12,377 nt of DNA. Source: Planctomycetia bacterium (lineage in GTDB: Bacteria > Planctomycetota > UBA11346). Below the pieces are notes generated by a model. That model saw only the letters and a list, made by a program, of their open reading frames with translations, ran no database searches and was not told the DNA's origin. The stretch lies in NCBI GenBank assembly GCA_005801395.1, contig SYDV01000486.1, forward strand, positions 1-12,377. Reading direction: 5' to 3'. Shown in pieces: positions 1 through 7,852 of the stretch (the stretch's first letter is position 1; each line of letters begins with the position of its first letter). A program made the translations under genes and the position numbers.

Positions 1-11
1 AAAAGGACAAG

Positions 12-43
12 AGGAACGATAACCCGTACGGGCTACCGTTCCT
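12..43. repeat. Near-palindromic hairpin, possible terminator
   Basis: The arms AGGAACG (12-18) and CGTTCCT (37-43) are exact reverse complements. Inside them sits a 10-base perfect palindrome CCCGTACGGG (23-32), separated by two mismatches and two further pairs on each side. Read on the minus strand the hairpin is followed by CTTGTCCTTTT, a weak U-rich run, so it could terminate leftward transcription from the operon that ends at 384. The distance of more than 300 bases from that stop and the imperfect T tract make this uncertain. It might instead be a bidirectional terminator for a gene left of the window. Confidence 0.4.
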
Positions 44-67
44 GCCCTTTAACTTACCTCTAAACTG

Positions 68-155
68 TATTAACCACAGAGGTCACAGAGCGCACAGAGC
101 GCACAGAGATAAAGAATTACCAACTCTGTGCGCTCTATGACCTCTGTGGTTAATA
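68..155. repeat. CACAGAG inverted repeat with 9-base periodic units
   Basis: The left arm (68-99) and right arm (124-155) are reverse complements over 32 bases with one mismatch, and both end in a TATTAACCACAG / CTGTGGTTAATA flank. Each arm is itself periodic. The heptamer CACAGAG recurs every 9 bases at 75, 84, 93 and 102 on the left, while the right arm has three such units in reverse orientation, one mutated to CTCTATG. The left arm therefore carries an extra unit that lies in the loop. Repeats built on ACCACAGAG/CACAGAG occur between genes in many bacterial genomes (from memory, not searched), so a dispersed REP-like or miniature element is the likely nature. No coding capacity is present. 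Confidence 0.85.
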
Positions 156-383
156 GCTGCCTTTTGTCTTATCCGCAGAAGTTAAAATCTCATCGGTCGG
201 CACAGGCGGGAAGGCTCTTGTTTATCCCCTCTTTCGCCACATCCGGAATGTTTGACTCATAATCGACATTAATGATCATGCAGATAATCGGACATCGGAC
301 ATCCTGCTATTAAAATTAAAACTGATTGCTCAGCGCTGCCGGAAAAACTCTTTTAAATCTGCCTTAGTTTTTTACCGATTCCT

Positions 384-1316
384 CTACTTCGCGTTACACA
401 ACGCCGCCATGCGCGCAAACTCGCGTGGCACGCCAATGTACGGATCTTCCTTTTCTTCAAATTCCAAGGTGACAAAGCCCTGATAATTTGTTTCGCGCAA
501 CATGGTAATAATCCGTTGATAATCCGTAGGTTGCGATTCGGTCGCGCCCGCTGGCTTCATCACGGCCTTAATTTGCACATTGATCGCATACGGCGCACAT
601 TTCGCCAAATCACCATACGGATCAGCGGTGTGAAAATTCCCACTGTCGAGATTAATACCAACCCATGGGCTATTTACTGCCTTCACGATGGCGATTAACG
701 CATCGGCTTCGGCGACGATGCCGCCATGATTTTCGAGGCCAAGGAATATGCCATAGCGTCCAGCGTAATCGCAACATTCCTGTAATGATTCAATACACAA
801 AACACGCGCCGCATCAGGACTCACTTCTTTAGGGGCTGCACCAGCGAATACACGAATATGTGGCGCGCCTAATTTCGCCGCGTGGTCAATCCACATTTTA
901 ACTTCCGCCAGTTGCGCATCGCGTTGATCGCCTTTTGGTAAGGTGAAATTATTTGCGATGGCAGTACCGGTAATAGCCACCCCACGTAAAAAAGCGTGCC
1001 GCCGAATACGTTGCAGCACATCGCCGGACAAATCTTTGGGCAAGAAATAACTGGTAAGTTCCGCACCAGCACAACCCAGGTCAGCGCAATAATCGATAAA
1101 GGTAAACAGATCCATCGTTCGTTCAGTTTTCGGCATTTTGACTGGGCGTTGCAAATCGCCGACAAAATATTCACGAAACGAATAAGCCGCCAAGCCCGGC
1201 AGCAGCCGTGCCGTACCCGCGCGCTTAATAGGTTCCGCCGAAGTACCCATAAAGGGCAAACTGACGAGCGGTAACGCGACGGTGGTTTGTAATAAAGCAC
1301 GGCGAGTAAATGACAT
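384..1316 (-). CDS. Tat-exported sugar phosphate isomerase/epimerase family protein (xylose-isomerase-like TIM barrel)
   Basis: The 310-residue product starts with a twin-arginine signal (SFTRRALLQ, residues 2-10, then a hydrophobic stretch to about residue 27), so it is predicted to be exported folded. The remainder matches the AP-endonuclease-2/xylose-isomerase-like TIM-barrel family. Late-strand acidic residues expected to bind a divalent metal are visible: E195 in GLENHGG, D224 in NLDSGNF, Q248 in NVQIK and E285 in VTLEFE. Family members isomerise or epimerise sugars and inositols, or act on keto-derivatives; the substrate cannot be assigned here. A GGAG ribosome site at 1322-1325, 5 bases before the ATG, supports this start and lies inside the 8-base palindrome CTCCGGAG (1322-1329). 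It is the last gene of the leftward cluster, 115 bases after the lactonase-like gene, so it could be co-transcribed or have its own promoter. Confidence 0.88.
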   Translation of the reverse strand: MSFTRRALLQTTVALPLVSLPFMGTSAEPIKRAGTARLLPGLAAYSFREYFVGDLQRPVKMPKTERTMDLFTFIDYCADLGCAGAELTSYFLPKDLSGDVLQRIRRHAFLRGVAITGTAIANNFTLPKGDQRDAQLAEVKMWIDHAAKLGAPHIRVFAGAAPKEVSPDAARVLCIESLQECCDYAGRYGIFLGLENHGGIVAEADALIAIVKAVNSPWVGINLDSGNFHTADPYGDLAKCAPYAINVQIKAVMKPAGATESQPTDYQRIITMLRETNYQGFVTLEFEEKEDPYIGVPREFARMAALCNAK

Positions 1317-1431
1317 GCAAACTCCGGAGGATAAGTACGGCTTACCTAACTAGACAGCCTTTCTCAATTCCCAATTCAATCTTCTTTACGTCAGTGTTCT
1401 CCCAGTGCCATCAACGCTTTCTCGGTGACTG

Positions 1432-2361
1432 TTATCGGAGGTTGGAAATATAACAAGCATCACGCGTCGTGACACAAACTCGACGATACGACGAAGGAGA
1501 AAATGCAAACGCGGTAGGTTTCCCAGGAGTTTTTATCACACCCTGACGTTTTCCGTCACTATCAATTAATTGAATGCCCGCATTCGTCGCACACCACAGA
1601 CGACTGCCACTATCGAATAATAATCCATCGAGTCCTTTTTCTGAAAACGTCGCAAACACGACGCGCTCACTCAACTGACCATCGTCACCTATTAACCAGC
1701 GATAAATGGTCGAACTCGACGAATCGCCAACATACAACCAATGACCATCCGGTGAAAACGCGATGCCGTTCGGCGCTCGCAAATCATCCACCATTTTACT
1801 CAAGGTACCGGTAACTGGCGACCAACGAAACACACATTGGCGATCTAATTCTTTAATATCTTGCGAACGTGGTTTGAATAAAAATTCTGGGTCGGTAAAC
1901 CACACTGAACCATCGCCATGAACAATCGCATCATTGGGACGATTCAGCCGCTTCCCTTCAAAACGATCGGCAAGTATTTCCGTCATTTCACCGTGCGCAT
2001 TCCAACGCACTAAACGACGATTGGTTTGCTCAACGACATAATATCCACCGTGACCATCAGGGCGAAACGAAGTCGCTTCTGGAGCATCATTACGCCACAC
2101 TGTTAGCCCTGATTTTTCTGTCCAACGATACACCAAGTGATCATGATGTGCGGCATAAATCAACGTCAGTTCATTATTTTCTACAACCCACTGCGGGCCT
2201 TCGCAGCCAGCGTGGCCACTACTGATGTGCTGCCACTGAGCACCAGGCGAAAAAATTTCACTCACAACGGCTGCCGGTTCAGTCATAATTTCTGCCGCGA
2301 CAGCTACGCAGCACCAGCACAATATAAACCAGCAGCGCACGACCATTTCAATTGATTTCAT
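1432..2361 (-). CDS. SMP-30/gluconolactonase/LRE-like beta-propeller protein
   Basis: The 309-residue protein has an N-terminal hydrophobic, cysteine-rich leader (residues 7-23, ending AVAAE) indicating export. The body is an SMP-30/gluconolaconase-type six-bladed propeller. Conserved blocks and the usual calcium/zinc ligands are visible: E54 in CEGPQW, N143-D144 in RPNDAIVHGDGSVWFTDP, N198 in PNGIAFSPDG and D245 in LDGLLFD. Such enzymes hydrolyse sugar lactones to aldonic acids, which would suit a pathway in which a sugar is first oxidised outside the cytoplasm; the actual substrate is unknown. It begins 10 bases after the stop of the DUF1501 gene, so translational coupling is likely. No clear Shine-Dalgarno sequence precedes the chosen ATG. 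The ATG for Met6 would shorten the leader slightly and is a possible alternative start. Confidence 0.9.
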   Translation of the reverse strand: MKSIEMVVRCWFILCWCCVAVAAEIMTEPAAVVSEIFSPGAQWQHISSGHAGCEGPQWVVENNELTLIYAAHHDHLVYRWTEKSGLTVWRNDAPEATSFRPDGHGGYYVVEQTNRRLVRWNAHGEMTEILADRFEGKRLNRPNDAIVHGDGSVWFTDPEFLFKPRSQDIKELDRQCVFRWSPVTGTLSKMVDDLRAPNGIAFSPDGHWLYVGDSSSSTIYRWLIGDDGQLSERVVFATFSEKGLDGLLFDSGSRLWCATNAGIQLIDSDGKRQGVIKTPGKPTAFAFSPSSYRRVCVTTRDACYISNLR

Positions 2362-2371
2362 ACGTTTAATA

Positions 2372-3781
2372 TCATGCGATTAATTCACCAATAACCGAAC
2401 CACCAATTTGGCTTAATTGTTTAAAGCGACCGCCATGGAAATAAGTCAGGCGATTATCATCAAGACCAAGTAAGTGTAATATCGTACAATGCACATCGCG
2501 TATGTGACGTACGGTTTCGACCGCATGATCATCAATTTCATCTGTCGCACCAACGACAGCCCCACGACGCACGCCGCCCCCAGCAAACAACATATTCATA
2601 GCTTTGGCATTGTGATCTCGACCAAGCGCATCGCCACCACTACGGTTACCGTTATCTGGGCTACGACCAAATTCACCGGTCCACACGACCAGGGTTTCAT
2701 CAAGCATTCCTAAGCGCTTCAAATCAGCAATTAATGCGGCCATAGGTCGGTCCACCGCGCGAATACGTTCGCTATGTGCCCGTCCGATATAATCATGCGA
2801 ATCCCATCCGGTACTATACAACTGAACGAAACGCACGCCTTTTTGTACAAGTTTTCGCGCCAACAAACAGCGACGACCAAAGTTAGCAGATACCGGATCG
2901 TTAAGTCCGTACAGCTCCTGAGTGGCTTTATCTTCACCGGATAAATCCATCACCCCAGGCACTTCGGTTTGCATGCGATACGCTAATTCATAGCTATCCA
3001 TACGCGCCGCTAATTCGGAATGCTCCGGATGCTGCTGCGCATGACCACGATTTAAATTCGCGAGTAAATCTAAATTGGCGCGCTGATGCCCTGGAGTTAC
3101 ACCAATTGGTGGAGCAATATCAAGAATCGGCGAGCCATTTCCGCGCAACGGAGTGCCCTGAAAATACGGTGGTAAATAACCATTCCCCCAATTTGGCGAA
3201 CCGCCTTGTGGATAGGACACTTCTGGCAGCACAATAAAACCTGGGAGATCTTGGTTCTTACTGCCAAGCCCATACGTCACCCAGGCTCCCACTGATGGCT
3301 CACCACCAAATTGGCTACCTGTGTTCATATGATAATTCGCCGTCGGGTGATTTATCGACTCCGCTTGGCATCCTTTATAAATACACAGTTCGTCGGCAAC
3401 TTTTGCCAACTCCTGAAAATGCTCACACATATCAATACCGGACTGTCCGACTTTACGAAATGAGAACGGACTCTTAACATAATAGCGATCTCCCGAGGAC
3501 ATCGCGGAGGCAAATTTATCATTTCGCACGAAACGCTGCATATGCAGGGTTTCAAGCGCCGGCTTGGGATCAAAGGTATCTAAATGACTCGGTCCACCTT
3601 CCATATACAGCATGATGCAAGCTTTAGCTTTTGCCGGTAAATGTCCGGCCTTTGGCGCTAACGGAGCTTTAGACGCAGGTTCACCGGAAAACAATCGATC
3701 ACCCATCAACGCGGTCAGGGCAACCGGGCCTAACGTAGCACCACAACGATAGAGTAATTCACGGCGAGAAAATGATGTCAT
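2372..3781 (-). CDS. DUF1501 family protein, Tat-exported
   Basis: The 469-residue product has an N-terminal twin-arginine motif (SFSRRELLYRCG, residues 3-14), the usual start of this family. Characteristic DUF1501 blocks follow in order: GGPSHLDTFD (62-71), GWDSHDY (325-331), VVWTGEFGRSP (365-375), GRDHN (387-391), GGGVRRG (401-407) and DVHCTILHLLGLD (429-441). Length and ending are complete for the family. DUF1501 proteins are thought to share the alkaline-phosphatase/sulfatase fold, with the Asp/His motifs as candidate metal ligands, but no reaction has been firmly established. In Planctomycetes and Verrucomicrobia the gene is habitually next to a PSCyt1/DUF1549/DUF1553 gene, as here (44 bases downstream), suggesting a partnership. 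A GAGGG ribosome site at 3786-3790 lies 4 bases before the ATG. Confidence 0.95.
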   Translation of the reverse strand: MTSFSRRELLYRCGATLGPVALTALMGDRLFSGEPASKAPLAPKAGHLPAKAKACIMLYMEGGPSHLDTFDPKPALETLHMQRFVRNDKFASAMSSGDRYYVKSPFSFRKVGQSGIDMCEHFQELAKVADELCIYKGCQAESINHPTANYHMNTGSQFGGEPSVGAWVTYGLGSKNQDLPGFIVLPEVSYPQGGSPNWGNGYLPPYFQGTPLRGNGSPILDIAPPIGVTPGHQRANLDLLANLNRGHAQQHPEHSELAARMDSYELAYRMQTEVPGVMDLSGEDKATQELYGLNDPVSANFGRRCLLARKLVQKGVRFVQLYSTGWDSHDYIGRAHSERIRAVDRPMAALIADLKRLGMLDETLVVWTGEFGRSPDNGNRSGGDALGRDHNAKAMNMLFAGGGVRRGAVVGATDEIDDHAVETVRHIRDVHCTILHLLGLDDNRLTYFHGGRFKQLSQIGGSVIGELIA

Positions 3782-3825
3782 AAAGCCCTCATTTTAATTT
3801 CAATGCGGTGTTAATAAATAACCCT

Positions 3826-6513
3826 TTAATATACATAAACATATTCATTACTGTTGAATAATACTAAACAAACATCGGCGAGGGCTCGCGTTTCTGCTGA
3901 CACGTCCCAGGCTTTACGATCCGCCACATAAGAATCGCGATACACATCCAAATCTTCAACCCAGAAAAATAAGACGCCCGTTTTTTCATCCACCATTTGT
4001 CTGATGGTGTACGTTGGCATGACCTGTGGGGTCAGTTTATTCTGCGCATGATGTTCAGTTTGTTTAAGCAAGTGCTGCATCACACTATCACGTTCTGGTA
4101 AAGTCGGCTGACGACCAACGGTCAGACGAAAGGCGTCAGCAATTTGCGCTCTCACATTGCCATGCTGCTTTTGTAATCGTAAGGCCATAGCAATAGAACG
4201 ATCCATACTAAATTGACTATTCAGCAATGAAAATGCCTGCGGGGTAATGGTTGAAGCATCGCGACGTTCACTACTTAAATCCAAGCTCGGTTGATTAAAC
4301 ACTTCCAATAATGGATCGCGCATCGTGCGGATGCGTTGCGTATAAATAGTACGACGATGACGCTGTTCTGGCTTGGCATCTGGTTGATAAGCCATGGCAA
4401 TACCACCCATGATTTGTCGTGGCTGCATCGCTACTTCATAATTTATTTCAGGGCGCGCGGGTATTCCACCCATCATCAGGTTCAACTCTTGGGACGCATA
4501 CAACATGTTGTCGCGTAATTCTTCCGCTGTCATGCGACGGGTTTCAAAACGCGCATAATAATTATTCTCCGGATCCTTTTCCGCATCTGCTTGAGGTAAT
4601 GCTGCACTACTGCGCTTATAGGCTTCACTCGTCATAATGAAGCGATGCATCGCTTTAATCGACCATTTTTCATCCATGAAGCGCTGAGCTAAATAATCTA
4701 ATAGGGCCGGATGCGTCGGTTTAGCTCCCATGGCACCAAAGTTGTTAGGATTTTTAGCTATTCCGTGACCAAAATGTGACAACCAAATACGATTGACCAT
4801 CACGCGTGCTGCTAAGGGATTCTTCGGTGACACGATCCAATTCGCTAAGGCAAGACGACGACCATCACGCGCGGTGGTCAATTCAGAAACTTCAACGGCG
4901 TTGATTTGTCCCCGCATGGCTTCAATCACTGCTAAAGTTCCTGAAACCACCGCGTCAGTTGCCGCTTCTAAAGAACCTCCCTTAAGAATATGCACCTGAT
5001 CAATATTCCCGTCTCGTTTTTGCGGCATCGACAGGTGCGCATCATAACTGTTCAACACTCTCGTCGGACCATTATACACGGAAAAAACACGCGGCTCATA
5101 AGCCTGAAGATCAAATTTCATATATTCTTCACGTTTTTTATTGACCCGACCTTGACCAACTTTTTCCGCGTCTTTATCCCACTCTTGCGTTGGCCATTCT
5201 GCCTGTGGCAGCGTGGAAAAACTGCGCACTTTGCCAGAATGAGTTAATAATTCTTTGAGTCGCGCCTGTCCAGCAACAAAGCCTTCGCGGTTTTCCTGTT
5301 CCAAAAATGCCGCGTCACGATCGGCAAATTGCACCGGAGCAAAGACTGATTGGATACGATAATAATCCCGCGTTGGAATCGGGTCAAACTTATGATCATG
5401 ACATTGCGCACAACGTAATTCGTGGCCAAGAAAGGTAAGGCCTACACTATTGGTCACGTCATCGAGGAATAATTGTCGCGTGACCGAGGCCACACTCATC
5501 GATGTATGTTCCCATGGTCCTGTGCGAAGGAATCCCGTCGCCATTAACAGTTCGGGATTGTTCTCGTCGATTTCATCACCCGCTAACTGTTCACGAACAA
5601 ATTGGTCATAGGGTTTATCCGCATTAAATGCACGCACGACATAATCACGATAACGCCAAGCATGCGGCCGTGGATAATCGTTGGCAAAACCAGATGAATC
5701 GGCGTAGCGCACGACATCCAGCCAATGGCTTGCCCATTTTTCGCCATAACGCGGTGAGGCGAGCAATCGATCAACCAGGCGCTCCCAGGCGTCCTCGCGA
5801 GCATCCATAGTGAACGCATCAATCTCTTCTGGGGTTGGTAATAATCCGGTGAGATCTAAACTCACCCGACGAATAAGCGTCAAGCGATCGGCTTTTCCAA
5901 CGGGGGAAATGCCTTTTTCCGCTAAGGTGCGATTAATTAAATAATCGATGGGATGCAGTGGAGAGCCAGCCAACGACGCTGGAACTTCCACCGGTTGAAT
6001 GGGCTTAAATGACCATAAATCGTCTTCTTTGTAGCCGCGACCTGCCCAGTCTGATGACTGTCCGCCAACGCTGGTTAATATGACTCGGCCAAGTGTTTTC
6101 GGTGCAGACGCAGCTAACTCAACACGCCGTTCCTCCTCAAGCCATGGCGCTCCCAAAGAAATCCAGCGTTTCAGCGCGGCAATTTGCTCGGGACTTAAGC
6201 GGTCATTTTCTTTTGGCGGCATTTCCAGATCGGGATCTTTCCATGTTACCGCGACAAACAGCAGGCTTTTATCTGGATCTCCGGGAATTAAGGCGCTGCC
6301 ATTTTCTCCACCTTTGATCATTGCCTCACGCGTGTTCAGCCACAATTCCCCTTTAATTTTTTTCGGATCTTCTCCATGACAAGCCATACATTTGGCCTGT
6401 AACATGGGATAAACCGAACGGGCAAAAATAGCTTCGCCTTCATCGACTTTATTTTCTAAGGCCGAAGCCATGCCCATCATCGTCATCAACAATACCATTA
6501 TATAATAGCGCAT
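3826..6513 (-). CDS. Secreted cytochrome-c protein with PSCyt1, DUF1549 (PSCyt2) and DUF1553 domains
   Basis: The 895-residue product has a signal peptide (about 1-19, ending ASALE). A planctomycete-type cytochrome c domain follows (about 24-125), with heme motif C42-M-A-C45-H46 and probable distal ligand M98 in DLEMPP. The DUF1549 domain spans roughly 186-395; it includes RRVSLDLTGLLPTPEE and a second heme-like motif, C368-A-Q-C371-H372, before DHKFDPIPTRDYY. DUF1553 spans about 546-890, with NPLAARVMVNRIWLSHFG, THPALLDYLA and the terminal LVLFNSNEYVYV. The protein should be periplasmic or surface-exposed and carry at least one covalent heme, implying electron transfer; its substrate is unknown. 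The linker between the last two domains (about 396-545) lacks an obvious inserted carbohydrate-binding domain. The ribosome site AAGGA (6520-6524) sits in the 11-base gap after the AraC gene, so the two are tightly coupled. Confidence 0.95.
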   Translation of the reverse strand: MRYYIMVLLMTMMGMASALENKVDEGEAIFARSVYPMLQAKCMACHGEDPKKIKGELWLNTREAMIKGGENGSALIPGDPDKSLLFVAVTWKDPDLEMPPKENDRLSPEQIAALKRWISLGAPWLEEERRVELAASAPKTLGRVILTSVGGQSSDWAGRGYKEDDLWSFKPIQPVEVPASLAGSPLHPIDYLINRTLAEKGISPVGKADRLTLIRRVSLDLTGLLPTPEEIDAFTMDAREDAWERLVDRLLASPRYGEKWASHWLDVVRYADSSGFANDYPRPHAWRYRDYVVRAFNADKPYDQFVREQLAGDEIDENNPELLMATGFLRTGPWEHTSMSVASVTRQLFLDDVTNSVGLTFLGHELRCAQCHDHKFDPIPTRDYYRIQSVFAPVQFADRDAAFLEQENREGFVAGQARLKELLTHSGKVRSFSTLPQAEWPTQEWDKDAEKVGQGRVNKKREEYMKFDLQAYEPRVFSVYNGPTRVLNSYDAHLSMPQKRDGNIDQVHILKGGSLEAATDAVVSGTLAVIEAMRGQINAVEVSELTTARDGRRLALANWIVSPKNPLAARVMVNRIWLSHFGHGIAKNPNNFGAMGAKPTHPALLDYLAQRFMDEKWSIKAMHRFIMTSEAYKRSSAALPQADAEKDPENNYYARFETRRMTAEELRDNMLYASQELNLMMGGIPARPEINYEVAMQPRQIMGGIAMAYQPDAKPEQRHRRTIYTQRIRTMRDPLLEVFNQPSLDLSSERRDASTITPQAFSLLNSQFSMDRSIAMALRLQKQHGNVRAQIADAFRLTVGRQPTLPERDSVMQHLLKQTEHHAQNKLTPQVMPTYTIRQMVDEKTGVLFFWVEDLDVYRDSYVADRKAWDVSAETRALADVCLVLFNSNEYVYVY

Positions 6514-6519
6514 GCCTTT

Positions 6520-6524
6520 TCCTT
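6520..6524 (-). promoter_or_regulatory. Ribosome binding site of the cytochrome gene, abutting the araC-family stop
   Basis: On the minus strand AAGGA lies 6 bases before the ATG at 6513 and directly after the TGA stop of the upstream regulator (6525-6527). It fixes the start of the cytochrome gene and indicates that regulator and cytochrome are read from one transcript. Confidence 0.75.
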
Positions 6525-7514
6525 TCAGCCCGCATCTGCGGCTAGGGTTTTCGGTAATTCGCCCAGTGCATGGCGATAGGCAGAAGGCGATAATCCGGTA
6601 ACCAAGCGGAAACGAGTGGCGAAAAAAGCCTGGGTGGCAAAACCTGCCGCCTCAGCCACGGCTGCGATCGTGAGCGAATGATCCATCAGTAATCGCCGCG
6701 CTTCATCGATGCGCAAACGCGTAATAAAGGAAATGGGCGTGACGCCATAAACACGATTAAAAGTACGCTGAAATTGACTAGGAGATAATCCTGCCATCGC
6801 CGCCAATTCGGTAATCGGTAAATCTTGACGCAGATGCGTGCGCATATATGCAACGACCCGTGATAAACGGGCAACGGGAGTTTGCGAGTCCGCTTGCTGA
6901 TTAGAATAACGACGACTTAAAAGCGTGACTAATACTTGAAACATGCCACGAATTACGGTTTTTTTTCCTTCTTCACCACCCTGTAATTCACTTTCCAAAT
7001 GCCGCGCCAAAGCCACACAACGAATTAAGTCCGCTGTTTCTAAGTGAAGACGTTGCGGTGCACGCGTGCTTGATGGATGGCGCGTGTCTAAATCAAATAA
7101 ACTATGAAAACCAGCCATTTGACGTAAATCTAAATCATCGTCTAAGACCTGGGCTTGATCAAATTGCACATTACACAATTGCAATTTTTTCGCGTCTTTA
7201 AATCCATGTCGCTGACCATCGGTAATAACGACTACATCACCTTTAATTAAATCATGCGTCCCTCGATCCGAGATATGTGTCGCGTTACCGTCCAACACGA
7301 TTACTAATTCGGTGTATTGATGGCGATGCGATGGAAAATCGCCGTTGTGCTCAACAAATAAAACATTGAAACGAAAGCGTGCGTCGGGGACATCATCAGC
7401 GTACGTACCACGACATACCTGCACTTGGTCGCTTCCACTTTGAACGAACTGCGCAACCACACCAACGACACCGTTGGTCGCAATTTTTTTTCGCTGTCGT
7501 GCAGGTTTCGGCAT
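6525..7514 (-). CDS. AraC/XylS-family transcriptional regulator with N-terminal cupin sensor domain
   Basis: The 329-residue protein has two parts. An N-terminal cupin-like ligand-binding domain (about 48-120) contains HRHQYTELVIVLDG (63-76) and GDVVVITDGQRHGF (92-105), resembling the sugar sensors of AraC, RhaS and RhaR. A C-terminal double helix-turn-helix DNA-binding domain spans about 215-318. Its first HTH includes ITELAAMAGLSPSQFQRTF (234-252), and the second covers IAAVAEAAGFATQAFFATRF (283-302), followed by the family signature GLSPSAYR (307-314). Such regulators usually activate carbohydrate genes in response to a sugar. It is the first gene of the leftward operon, which suggests autoregulation together with control of the four genes behind it and perhaps the divergent gene. 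AAGGA at 7521-7525, 6 bases before the ATG, supports the start. The ligand is not readable from sequence. Confidence 0.93.
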   Translation of the reverse strand: MPKPARQRKKIATNGVVGVVAQFVQSGSDQVQVCRGTYADDVPDARFRFNVLFVEHNGDFPSHRHQYTELVIVLDGNATHISDRGTHDLIKGDVVVITDGQRHGFKDAKKLQLCNVQFDQAQVLDDDLDLRQMAGFHSLFDLDTRHPSSTRAPQRLHLETADLIRCVALARHLESELQGGEEGKKTVIRGMFQVLVTLLSRRYSNQQADSQTPVARLSRVVAYMRTHLRQDLPITELAAMAGLSPSQFQRTFNRVYGVTPISFITRLRIDEARRLLMDHSLTIAAVAEAAGFATQAFFATRFRLVTGLSPSAYRHALGELPKTLAADAG

Positions 7515-7852
7515 TCGGAATCCTTGCTAACCGTTCTGTTGAGCTGGTCCGCTCGGTCAATCTCATGGTGCGGTATAAATGAAAATACCTACTACCTCTG
7601 TTGGCGTTGTCTATGACTTCATCAAGCTTCATAGAACAACATTATAGCGAAATATCGCCTGTAATACTTTGTAAACATAGCTTTTGCAGTGCTTTATGGC
7701 TAAGTGTTTTATCCATCAAATTCATATGCGGTAAAAGTGTAAATTATTTTGTTTGTTTTGACGGTTAAAAGCTAACTCTATCGTGCAGTTCGTTCCGATT
7801 TTACCCAACTAGGTAGTGGCTGCTGGTGCCCTTACGCTTATTGCTTACCGAT
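7515..7852. promoter_or_regulatory. Divergent intergenic region, probable control region of both flanking transcripts
   Basis: These 338 bases separate the leftward AraC-led operon from the rightward NHL gene and contain no gene. They are locally AT-rich between about 7630 and 7780. Visible elements are a direct repeat CTTCAT at 7617-7622 and 7627-7632 (10-base period), framed by the inverted pair TATGA (7612-7616) / TCATA (7629-7633); a small dyad GCGA-AATA-TCGC (7647-7658); and a TTGACG hexamer (7758-7763) without a good -10 partner at 17 bases. No promoter can be called confidently. The position beside an AraC regulator makes operator sites here likely by inference. Confidence 0.5.

Larger units (their letters stand above)
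1..383. other. Gene-free region left of the operon
   Basis: No reading frame with coding character is seen on either strand. The stretch holds the hairpin at 12-43, the CACAGAG inverted repeat at 68-155, and a short tandem ATCGGACATCGGACATCC near 295-312. Between 160 and 383 I see no tRNA, no conserved RNA motif and no convincing terminator directly after the stop of the leftward gene. Confidence 0.6.

Noticed and set aside
160..383. tRNA or small RNA in the left gene-free stretch
   Set aside because: No cloverleaf, T-loop consensus or known RNA motif was found on either strand by eye.
869..1300. Minus-strand 143-residue open frame overlapping the epimerase-like gene
   Set aside because: It lies in another frame of a gene with a clear domain and Tat signal; its composition (Cys, Trp, Arg-rich) is that of a shadow frame.
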